Shown piece after piece: positions 1 through 5,102 of a stretch of 8,204 nt of DNA. A program made the position numbers and the translations under genes. The notes below the pieces were generated by a model. The model saw only the letters and a program-made list of their open reading frames with translations, was not told the origin of the DNA and made no database searches. The stretch's first letter is position 1. Every line of letters begins with the position of its first letter. Source of the stretch: Wenzhouxiangella sp. (GTDB lineage Bacteria; Pseudomonadota; Gammaproteobacteria; Xanthomonadales; Wenzhouxiangellaceae); contig SKZJ01000209.1 in NCBI GenBank assembly GCA_007127425.1, forward strand, positions 1 through 8,204, read 5' to 3'.

Positions 1-23
1 CCCGGCGCGGCGGTCTGCGCCAT
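1..23 (-). CDS. Start of an unidentified gene downstream of the MoxR ATPase (partial)
   Basis: An ATG at 23-21 on the minus strand begins one nucleotide after the TGA of the MoxR-family gene and stays open to the window edge, giving MAQTAAP. One-nucleotide spacing is typical of a co-transcribed, translationally coupled gene. MoxR ATPases are commonly followed by a DUF58 protein and VWA-domain proteins, so a DUF58 protein is the natural guess, but seven residues cannot show it. No clear Shine-Dalgarno precedes the ATG. Confidence 0.45.
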
Positions 24-24
24 G

Positions 25-981
25 TCAGGGAACGGGCGTATGGGCCAGGATGTCGGCGACGATTTCCTCGCCGCTCATGCCGGATTCGGCGAGCGGTTGC
101 AGTCGATGGGTGGCCAGCGCCGGAAACACCTGCTTGACGTTGTCGGGCAGGCAGAAATCCTGTTCACGCACCAGCGCATGGGCACGGGCGCACTGGATCA
201 GTGCCAGCGATGCGCGCGGCGACAACCCGGCCTGCACGGCGGCATGTCCGCGACTGGCCGCGATCAGGGCTTGAATGTAGTCCAGGACCGGTTCGGCAAC
301 GTGCAGTCCCGAGGCGGCATCGATGAGTTCGATGATGCGCTCCGGGTCGAGAACCGGCTGCATGCTCTCGAGCAGGCTCCGCCGGTCCGGTTCGACCAGC
401 AGGCGCCGCTCTTCGGCGGCCGACGGGTAGCCGATGGGAGTTATCAAGAGAAAGCGATCGAGCTGCGAATCGGGCAGGGGATAGGCCCCGGTCAGGTCCA
501 GCGGGTTCTGGGTGGCGATGACGAAGAACGGTCTGGGCAACGGGTGAGTCTGACCGTCGACGGTGACCTGGCCTTCGGCCATGGCTTCGAGCAGGGCCGA
601 CTGGGTGCGCGGCGTGGCGCGATTGATCTCGTCGGCCAGCACCACGTTGGCGAACACCGGCCCGGGCCGGAACTCGAAGGTCTCGTCCTCGCGCCGGAAC
701 ACCGACACGCCGACGATATCGGCCGGCAGCATGTCGCTGGTGAACTGGATGCGCTGCCAGTTGCCGCCGACGGCCAGCGAAAGCGCCTGGGCCAGCGTGG
801 TCTTGCCGACGCCGGGCAGGTCCTCGATGAGGAGGTGGCCGCCAGCGAGCAGGGCGGTGAACGCCAGGTCGACGACATCGGGCTTGTCGACGATGACCTC
901 GTTGACGGCACCTCGAGCACGTGCCAGATCGCTTGCCATTTGCTCCGGTCGAGACGATCTACGCGGGGCCGATTCGCTCAT
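25..981 (-). CDS. MoxR-family AAA+ ATPase
   Basis: A 318-residue AAA+ ATPase of the MoxR family: cytoplasmic chaperone-like ATPases thought to help mature or activate partner protein complexes, often with VWA-domain proteins. The AAA+ landmarks are present in order: Walker A LPGVGKTT (residues 55-62, Lys60), Walker B VVLADEIN (113-120, Asp117/Glu118), sensor 1 in VIATQNP (Asn159), the LDRF segment (174-177), and the sensor 2 arginine in LSPRAS (Arg256). The length is normal for the family. The ATG at 981 is chosen because it overlaps the phhB TGA as ATGA, implying translational coupling; the N-terminal 15 residues are Ser/Arg-rich and less conserved in character. It is the third visible gene of the phhA-phhB operon. 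The family call is secure; its client is unknown, and nothing in the protein shows a link to phenylalanine metabolism. Confidence 0.95.
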   Translation of the reverse strand: MSESAPRRSSRPEQMASDLARARGAVNEVIVDKPDVVDLAFTALLAGGHLLIEDLPGVGKTTLAQALSLAVGGNWQRIQFTSDMLPADIVGVSVFRREDETFEFRPGPVFANVVLADEINRATPRTQSALLEAMAEGQVTVDGQTHPLPRPFFVIATQNPLDLTGAYPLPDSQLDRFLLITPIGYPSAAEERRLLVEPDRRSLLESMQPVLDPERIIELIDAASGLHVAEPVLDYIQALIAASRGHAAVQAGLSPRASLALIQCARAHALVREQDFCLPDNVKQVFPALATHRLQPLAESGMSGEEIVADILAHTPVP

Positions 982-1319
982 TCGTCGAGCAGGGCATTGA
1001 CCTTGGCGGCGCAGATGAAGTCGTTCTCACTGAGGCCGTCAATGGCGTGGGTGGTGAAGTTCACCACGCAGAAGTTGTAGCCGGCCTCGAAGTCCGGGTG
1101 GTGCGCCTCCTGATTGGCGATCCAGGCCATGGCGTTGATGAAGGCCATGGTCTTGTAGAAGCCCTTGAATTCGAAGCGCCTGTAGATGGTCGTGCCGGCG
1201 TCGTCGACCTGCCAGCCGGGGACCTGCGGCAGCAGCTCCTCGATGCGATCGCGTTCCAGCGGGCTGGTGCCACCTTCGCAGGGCACACATTTTTTCTCGG
1301 TGAGGGTATTGTCACTCAT
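978..1319 (-). CDS. phhB: Pterin-4a-carbinolamine dehydratase (4a-hydroxytetrahydrobiopterin dehydratase)
   Basis: A 113-residue enzyme (EC 4.2.1.96) that dehydrates the 4a-hydroxytetrahydropterin released by phenylalanine hydroxylase so that the pterin cofactor can be reduced again. The family signature is visible: EAHHPDF (residues 71-77) with the His73-His74-Pro75 triad, Tyr81, His91 in TTHAIDG and Asp94. The length is typical of PhhB/DCoH. The ATG at 1319 lies 2 nt after the phhA stop and is preceded inside the phhA 3' end by purine-rich AAGGAGAAGGAA (about 1331-1343) as ribosome binding site. An open frame continues upstream through phhA sequence, but that part is only the shadow of phhA. 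The stop TGA overlaps the ATG of the MoxR gene. An N-terminal CVPCEGG stretch with two cysteines (residues 11 and 14) is common in bacterial homologues. Function and start are both well supported. Confidence 0.96.
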   Translation of the reverse strand: MSDNTLTEKKCVPCEGGTSPLERDRIEELLPQVPGWQVDDAGTTIYRRFEFKGFYKTMAFINAMAWIANQEAHHPDFEAGYNFCVVNFTTHAIDGLSENDFICAAKVNALLDE

Positions 1320-1321
1320 GA

Positions 1322-2122
1322 TCAGGCTGCTTCCTTCTCCTTGGGTGGATAGGTGGGTTCGAATTGGCCGAGCGCGCGCGCCTTGCGGATCAGGCTGATG
1401 AGGTCTTCTCCGGCCAGGTCGAACAAGTCGTCCATGCGCTCGAGGATGTAGTAAACGCTCTGGTAGATATCGATCCGATACGGTGTTCTGAGGGCATCGA
1501 TTGGATCGAAGGGGCGGCGCATCGGTTCGTCGCTTTCCAGCGAGTACACCGTCTCGCCCGGAGACGAGGCAATGCCGCCACCGTAGATGCGCACGCCCTG
1601 AGGCGTGTTGATCAGGCCGAACTCGACGGTGAACCAGTACAGGCGCGCGAGAAAGACCCGTTCCTTCTTGCTGGCCGTGACTCCGGCCAGCCCATAGGCG
1701 TGGGTGAAGTCGGCAAAGGCCTGGTGGGTCAGCATGGTGGTGTGGCCGAAGATCTCGTGGAAGATATCCGGCTCCTGCAGATAGTCCATCTCCTCGCGCG
1801 AGCGAATGAAAGACGCGGCAGGGAATTTCTTTTCCGCCAGCAGCTTGAAGAAACGGTCGAAATTGATCAGTGCCGGAACCGGAGCGACTTGCCAGCCGGT
1901 GCGCTCGTAGAGCACCTCGGACACTTCCCTGGGCTGGGGAATCCGGTCTGTGGGGAGCTTCAGGATGTCGAGCCCGTCGAGGAATTCCTGACACACGCGA
2001 CCGTCGATGATGTCGATCTGGCGTGCATACAGGTCGCGCCACACGCTATGCTCTTCGTCGCTGTACGGGATGATCCCGTTTTCGTCAGGCACCTTGGCTT
2101 CATACTTGGTTGACTTACCCAT
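1322..2122 (-). CDS. phhA: Phenylalanine 4-monooxygenase (phenylalanine hydroxylase)
   Basis: A 266-residue non-haem iron, tetrahydropterin-dependent aromatic amino acid hydroxylase (EC 1.14.16.1) converting phenylalanine to tyrosine with O2. The iron-binding facial triad is visible: His122 and His127 in FHEIFGHTTML, and Glu167 in YWFTVEFGL, with the 5- and 40-residue spacing seen in the family. The conserved NTPQGVRIYGGGI stretch (172-184) follows. The protein matches short bacterial enzymes of about 260-300 residues and lacks the N-terminal regulatory ACT domain of animal enzymes. The ATG at 2122 is set by an excellent Shine-Dalgarno (GAGGAGGT). It is first in an operon with phhB, its cofactor-recycling partner, and the MoxR ATPase, and is divergent from a PuuB-like oxidase. 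A likely role is phenylalanine catabolism or tyrosine (or pigment precursor) supply. No TyrR/PhhR-type regulator or convincing TyrR box is seen in the window. Confidence 0.97.
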   Translation of the reverse strand: MGKSTKYEAKVPDENGIIPYSDEEHSVWRDLYARQIDIIDGRVCQEFLDGLDILKLPTDRIPQPREVSEVLYERTGWQVAPVPALINFDRFFKLLAEKKFPAASFIRSREEMDYLQEPDIFHEIFGHTTMLTHQAFADFTHAYGLAGVTASKKERVFLARLYWFTVEFGLINTPQGVRIYGGGIASSPGETVYSLESDEPMRRPFDPIDALRTPYRIDIYQSVYYILERMDDLFDLAGEDLISLIRKARALGQFEPTYPPKEKEAA

Positions 2123-2164
2123 GTGTACCTCCTCGAATGCTTTGCACCGAGTTTACCATCCACC
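2123..2164. promoter_or_regulatory. Very short divergent intergenic region between phhA and the PuuB-like oxidase
   Basis: Only about 42 bp separate the two divergent starts. The phhA side is filled by its Shine-Dalgarno; on the minus strand TAAACT (2155-2150) is a weak -10-like hexamer, without a good -35 at normal spacing. On the plus strand no good sigma-70 promoter or Shine-Dalgarno is seen before the oxidase. At least one promoter must therefore overlap the 5' coding part of the opposite gene. The promoter identity is inference. Confidence 0.35.
2127..2134 (-). promoter_or_regulatory. Ribosome binding site of phhA
   Basis: Read on the minus strand this is GAGGAGGT, an essentially full anti-16S match, with AGGAGG ending 5 nt before the phhA ATG. 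It fixes the phhA start and predicts strong translation. It also occupies the sequence that a GTG-started version of the divergent oxidase would need as codons, which argues against that longer start. Confidence 0.85.
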
Positions 2165-3490
2165 ATGGCTGACCCGATGAATACCGGCGCTGATCGCTGG
2201 CCGGGGGCGACCTGGTATGAGGCAACGACCGGGCAGCGAAAGTTCGCCCGAGTGAGTGGCACGCGTCGCTGTCGGGTGGCCATCATCGGCGGTGGGCTCG
2301 CAGGAATTGCGACCGCACTGGGCCTGGTAGAGCGCGGCGAACCCAATATCTGTGTCCTCGATGCCGCCGGGCCGGGCGCGGGGGCGTCGGGCCGCAACGG
2401 CGGTTTCGTGTTTGCCGGTTATTCGCTCGACAACGACGCCCTGATCAGCCAACTCGGTGCAAGCCGGGCGCGCATGCTGCACGGCTGGACGCGGGAGGCG
2501 GTCACCCTGATTCGCGACCGCATCGACCGCTACGGCATCGACTGCCAGGTCAACGACGCCGGCGTGCTCCTGGCCGACTGGTTCGGCGACGACAACGACC
2601 TGCAAGGATTTGCCGCGCGAATGCATGAGCAACTCGGTTTTCGGCTTGATCCGGTCGATCGCCGTTCGATGCGCGGCTACGTCGCGTCGCGCCGATACGG
2701 GGCAGGATTGCATGAACCGGGCAGCTTTCACTTTCACCCGTTACGGCATATCCAGGGACTGGCCGAGGTCATCGAGCAGGCCGGTGGCGCAGTGCTGGCC
2801 GACAGCCCGGTACGTTCCGTGGACTTCGCGAATGGGTGCTGGCGCCTGCGCTGCGATGACGGTGAGGTCGAGGCCGACGAAGTGGTCCTTGCCACTGGCG
2901 GTTACGATCGCCGGCTCTACCCGCCGGTCCAGCGCGCCTTGCAGCCGGTGGCCACCTACATCGCCGTGACCGAGCCGCTGGGCGGGCTGCTCGATGAGTT
3001 GATGCCGAGCCCCGTGGCTGTGTATGACACGCGCTTTGCCTTCGATTACTACCGCCCGTTGCCGGACACCCGGCTGCTGTGGGGGGGGCGCATTTCCATG
3101 GCGGCTCGCTCGCCGACGGCCATTCGTCGCCTGATGGCACGTGATATACGGCGCGTGTTTCCGAGCCTGGACGGTATCCGTTTCGAGTACGCCTGGGGTG
3201 GCTGGATGAGCTATGCCCGTCACCAGATGCCCTTGCTGGGACAGCGCCCGGACGGTCTGTGGCATGCGCTGGCCTTCGGTGGCCACGGCATGGCGACGAC
3301 GACCCTGGCCGGCGAGCTGATGGCCGAGGCGCTGACGGGCAGCGACAGGAGGTTATCGGAGTTCCAGGGCTGGCCGCCGCTCTGGGCGGGTGGTGCGGCC
3401 GGGCGTATGGCTGTGCAGAGCCATTACTGGATGTGCCAATTGCGGGACTGGCTTCGTGATCGTTTCGGCGGTGGGAATGGCGCCGTGTAG
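2165..3490 (+). CDS. FAD-dependent amine oxidase, gamma-glutamylputrescine oxidase (PuuB)-like
   Basis: A flavoprotein of the DAO/glycine-oxidase fold, 441 residues from this start (PuuB is about 426). Members oxidise C-N bonds of amines or amino acids, transferring electrons to O2 or a quinone. The dinucleotide-binding motif VAIIGGGLAGIATAL (Gly42, Gly44, Gly47) ends in the acidic VLDA; ASGRNGG (residues 74-80) is characteristic of the PuuB group. Further matches from memory to E. coli PuuB are the HPL segment, TEPLG, FDYYRPL..RLLWGG, FEYAWGGWM, GGHGMATTTLAGELMAEAL and a C-terminal W...LRD, so it is full length. The ATG at 2165 (MADP) is preferred; ATG 2177 (MNTG) is also possible, and neither has a clear Shine-Dalgarno. 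A GTG at 2123 directly abuts phhA and is unlikely. It stands alone on the plus strand with no other putrescine genes, so the true substrate is open. A run of eight G (3081-3088) lies in the gene. Confidence 0.9.
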   Translation: MADPMNTGADRWPGATWYEATTGQRKFARVSGTRRCRVAIIGGGLAGIATALGLVERGEPNICVLDAAGPGAGASGRNGGFVFAGYSLDNDALISQLGASRARMLHGWTREAVTLIRDRIDRYGIDCQVNDAGVLLADWFGDDNDLQGFAARMHEQLGFRLDPVDRRSMRGYVASRRYGAGLHEPGSFHFHPLRHIQGLAEVIEQAGGAVLADSPVRSVDFANGCWRLRCDDGEVEADEVVLATGGYDRRLYPPVQRALQPVATYIAVTEPLGGLLDELMPSPVAVYDTRFAFDYYRPLPDTRLLWGGRISMAARSPTAIRRLMARDIRRVFPSLDGIRFEYAWGGWMSYARHQMPLLGQRPDGLWHALAFGGHGMATTTLAGELMAEALTGSDRRLSEFQGWPPLWAGGAAGRMAVQSHYWMCQLRDWLRDRFGGGNGAV

Positions 3491-3505
3491 GAAATTTCCT
3501 ACACG
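3484..3505. repeat. Perfect 22-bp palindrome overlapping the oxidase stop codon; operator or terminator hairpin
   Basis: The left half CGTGTAGGAAA is followed directly by its exact reverse complement TTTCCTACACG. The oxidase TAG (3488-3490) lies within it. As RNA it could fold into a 9-bp stem with AATT loop followed by TTTT (3506-3509), a modest intrinsic terminator. As DNA its perfect dyad symmetry and the extra half-sites nearby (TTTCCTACA at 3518-3526, GTAGGAAA at 3592-3599) look like a binding site for a dimeric regulator. I cannot name the regulator. The two readings are not exclusive. Confidence 0.6.
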
Positions 3506-3535
3506 TTTTGATGTTCTTTTCCTACATCATTCAGG

Positions 3536-3559
3536 GCGGTTTTGCCGCTTTTCATTTTT
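3536..3559 (+). terminator. Weak hairpin plus T-runs downstream of the PuuB-like oxidase
   Basis: GCGG (3536-3539) and CCGC (3545-3548) form a short 4-bp GC stem with TTTTG loop, followed by TTTTCATTTTT (3549-3559). The stem is short for an intrinsic terminator, but together with the palindrome at 3484-3505 it may end the oxidase transcript. It could also be incidental. Confidence 0.35.
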
Positions 3560-3582
3560 GTGATGAGTGTCAAACTAACCCT

Positions 3583-3686
3583 CAACGGTTGGTAGGAAAG
3601 CCCGTTTGCTGGTACGGGCGCACCCCGGGGCTTCATGCCCTGTTGGGGGTTGGGCGGCACGGCTCCCCGCTGTGCCGCCTTTTTTT
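3583..3686 (+). ncRNA. Candidate structured small RNA or 3' UTR ending in a strong terminator
   Basis: Three consecutive hairpins are readable on the plus strand. Hairpin 1 is GCCCGT (3600-3605) with ACGGGC (3614-3619), loop TTGCTGGT. Hairpin 2 has outer stem ACCCC (3622-3626)/GGGGT (3646-3650) enclosing GGGC-TTCAT-GCCC (3628-3640). Hairpin 3 is the intrinsic terminator at 3653-3679 with its T-tract. No open frame with a ribosome binding site covers it, and the next gene (fadA) faces the other way, so a riboswitch role is unlikely on this strand. Weak promoter-like hexamers TTTTCA (3549-3554) and CAAACT (3571-3576), 16 bp apart, would start a transcript near 3583; this start is a guess. It may instead be the tail of the oxidase mRNA. 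I do not recognise a known RNA family. Confidence 0.4.
3653..3686 (+). terminator. Strong rho-independent terminator
   Basis: GGCGGCACGGC (3653-3663) pairs with GCTGTGCCGCC (3669-3679) in an 11-bp stem with one G-U pair and a TCCCC loop, followed at once by seven T (3680-3686) and, after GTG, another seven T (3690-3696). It terminates plus-strand transcription before it would run antisense into fadA. On the minus strand the T-tracts lie as A-runs before the stem, so it is not a terminator for fadA. Confidence 0.9.
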
Positions 3687-3738
3687 GTGTTTTTTTGGTT
3701 GGCGGCAGTATCCGGCAGTCCACGCGGTGGCGTGATCG

Positions 3739-3787
3739 CCCCGGCTGCGGTTGGCAGGGACACAGGTGTGCCCCTGCCACAGCGGGG
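3739..3787 (-). other. Long imperfect hairpin directly behind the fadA stop codon
   Basis: Three stacked helices can form: CCCC (3739-3742)/GGGG (3784-3787), GCTG (3744-3747)/CAGC (3780-3783), and TGGCAGGG (3752-3759)/CCCTGCCA (3772-3779), with an inner CAC/GTG pair and an AGGT tip. It begins 1 nt after the fadA stop on the minus strand. No T-run follows on that strand, so it is not a classical intrinsic terminator; it may protect the fadA mRNA 3' end or pause RNA polymerase for Rho. Role is inference. Confidence 0.5.
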
Positions 3788-3788
3788 A

Positions 3789-4970
3789 TCAGAGGCGTTC
3801 GAAAATGCCGGCCGCGCCCATGCCCGTGCCGATGCACATGGTGACCATGCCATAGCGTTGTTGTTTGCGCTGCAGCCCGTGAATCAGTTTGGCCGAGAGG
3901 ACCGCACCGGTTGCACCCAACGGGTGGCCCAGCGCGATGGCGCCGCCGAGCGGGTTGACCTTGTCCGGATCAATCCCGGTATTCCGGATCACTGCCAGCG
4001 CCTGGGCGGCGAAGGCCTCGTTGAGTTCGATCCAGTCAAGATCATTCTTGCCGATGCCGGTTTGCTTGAGCACCTTCGGAATGGCCTCGATCGGGCCGAT
4101 GCCCATCACTTCCGGCGGTACACCGGCGACCGAGAAGCCGCGGAAGACGGCCAGCGGCTTGAGATTCAACTCCTTGACCACTCGCTCGGAGACCAGGATC
4201 AGCGCGCCGGCGCCGTCCGACATCTGTGAGCTCGTGCCGGCGGTGACCGTGCCCTTGGCATCGAACACGGTACGGAGCTTGCCCAGTGCTTCCGGCGTGG
4301 TGTCGCGGCGTGGACCTTCGTCGGTGTCGACTGTGGTTTCGATCTCGCGTACCTGGCCGGTTTTCGGATCGGGTACCCGGTTGACGACCGTCACCGGGCG
4401 GATCTCGGTGAACTCGCCGCCGTCGATGGCCGCGACCGCCTTCTGGTGCGACTGGTAGGCGAACTGATCCTGGTCCTCGCGGCTGACCTTCCACTGCCTG
4501 GCCACCTTCTCGGCGGTAATGCCCATGCCGTAGGCGATGGCAACGTTGTCGTTGTCGAACACCTTCGGGTTCATCGCCACCTTGTGGCCCATCATCGGCA
4601 CCATGGTCATGGTCTCGGTGCCGGCGGCGATCATCACGTCGGCTTCACCGAGCCGAATCCGGTCGGCGGCCATGGCGACCGTTTGCAGCCCCGAAGAGCA
4701 GAAGCGGTTGACGGTCACGCCGGGCACGGTATCGGGCAGGCCGGCCAGCAGCGCGCCGATACGGGCCACGTTCATGCCCTGTTCGGCCTCGGGCATGGCG
4801 CAGCCGACAATCACGTCCTCGACGCGCGCCGGATCGAGTCCGGGCACCTCGGCCAGGGCGGCCTTGAGCGAATCGGCCAACAGGTCGTCGGGGCGGTAAT
4901 TGCGAAATGCGCCCTTGAACGCCCGTGCGACCGGGGTTCTGACGGCGGAAACGATGTATGCGTCACTCAT
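3789..4970 (-). CDS. fadA: Acetyl-CoA C-acyltransferase (3-ketoacyl-CoA thiolase)
   Basis: A 393-residue thiolase (EC 2.3.1.16) that cleaves 3-ketoacyl-CoA with CoA to acetyl-CoA and a shortened acyl-CoA, the last step of a beta-oxidation cycle in the cytoplasm. The active site is complete: nucleophilic Cys91 in VNRFCSSGLQ, the NEAFAAQ loop (317-323), His349 in GGAIALGHPLGATGA, and the proton-transferring Cys379 in TMCIGTGMG. The length is standard. The start at 4970 (MSDAYIVSAVRTP) is chosen because AAGAGGA lies 8 nt upstream and the family normally begins at this point; the open frame extends 19 codons further up, but those residues are not thiolase-like. It follows fadN by 132 bp, and that gap carries a repeat hairpin. 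It probably works with FadN. An acetoacetyl-CoA thiolase is the alternative, but the neighbours favour beta-oxidation. Confidence 0.94.
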   Translation of the reverse strand: MSDAYIVSAVRTPVARAFKGAFRNYRPDDLLADSLKAALAEVPGLDPARVEDVIVGCAMPEAEQGMNVARIGALLAGLPDTVPGVTVNRFCSSGLQTVAMAADRIRLGEADVMIAAGTETMTMVPMMGHKVAMNPKVFDNDNVAIAYGMGITAEKVARQWKVSREDQDQFAYQSHQKAVAAIDGGEFTEIRPVTVVNRVPDPKTGQVREIETTVDTDEGPRRDTTPEALGKLRTVFDAKGTVTAGTSSQMSDGAGALILVSERVVKELNLKPLAVFRGFSVAGVPPEVMGIGPIEAIPKVLKQTGIGKNDLDWIELNEAFAAQALAVIRNTGIDPDKVNPLGGAIALGHPLGATGAVLSAKLIHGLQRKQQRYGMVTMCIGTGMGAAGIFERL

Positions 4971-4978
4971 GGGTGGGG

Positions 4979-4985
4979 TCCTCTT
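4979..4985 (-). promoter_or_regulatory. Ribosome binding site of fadA
   Basis: AAGAGGA on the minus strand ends 8 nt before the ATG at 4970. It decides in favour of the MSDAYIV start over the upstream in-frame ATG at 5027, whose extension would read straight through this site. Confidence 0.75.
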
Positions 4986-5034
4986 GGATTCCTTGCAATT
5001 GGTTGGCTTCTCGACTTCGGCCGGCACCGGTGTC

Positions 5035-5101
5035 GGGTAAGACGGAAGAGGGAAGACGTGAGACGGTAAACCTTTTCCCGTCTCCCGTCTCCCGTCTACC
5101 C
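5035..5101. repeat. Imperfect inverted repeat with three tandem CCCGTCT units, between fadN and fadA
   Basis: Three exact copies of CCCGTCT stand in tandem at 5077-5097. The segment 5035-5066 contains the reverse-complement motif several times (GACGG, GAGACGG), and the ends match: GGGTA (5035-5039) against TACCC (5097-5101). In the mRNA this makes a long imperfect hairpin around a TAAACCTTTT centre (5067-5076), starting right after the fadN stop. An adjacent near-palindrome CCGGCACCGGTGTCGG lies at 5021-5036. Low-complexity and biased unlike the flanking genes, it resembles a dispersed intergenic repeat; copy number elsewhere cannot be seen here. Confidence 0.65.
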
Positions 5102-5102
5102 A

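Noticed and set aside
22..1080. A 352-codon plus-strand open frame opposite the MoxR gene and phhB
   Set aside because: It runs antisense over two clearly identified genes and its translation shows no family features.
978..2042. A 354-codon open frame that would make phhB a long fusion protein
   Set aside because: The upstream 240 codons are an out-of-frame reading of phhA. PhhB starts properly at 1319 with a ribosome binding site and normal family length.
2123..2164. GTG start at 2123 for the oxidase, adding 14 residues
   Set aside because: It would start on the base next to the phhA ATG, leaving no room for regulation, and the extra residues are read from the phhA ribosome binding site.
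2123..2200. A TyrR/PhhR operator in front of phhA
   Set aside because: Only a lone TTTAC-like half is present; the TGTAAA-N6-TTTACA symmetry is missing.
3653..3696. Bidirectional terminator serving fadA as well
   Set aside because: On the minus strand the A-runs precede the stem and no T-run follows, so it works only for plus-strand transcripts.
5077..5097. Three CCCGTCT copies as a CRISPR remnant
   Set aside because: Units are 7 bp with no spacers and no cas genes; it is a simple tandem repeat within an inverted repeat.
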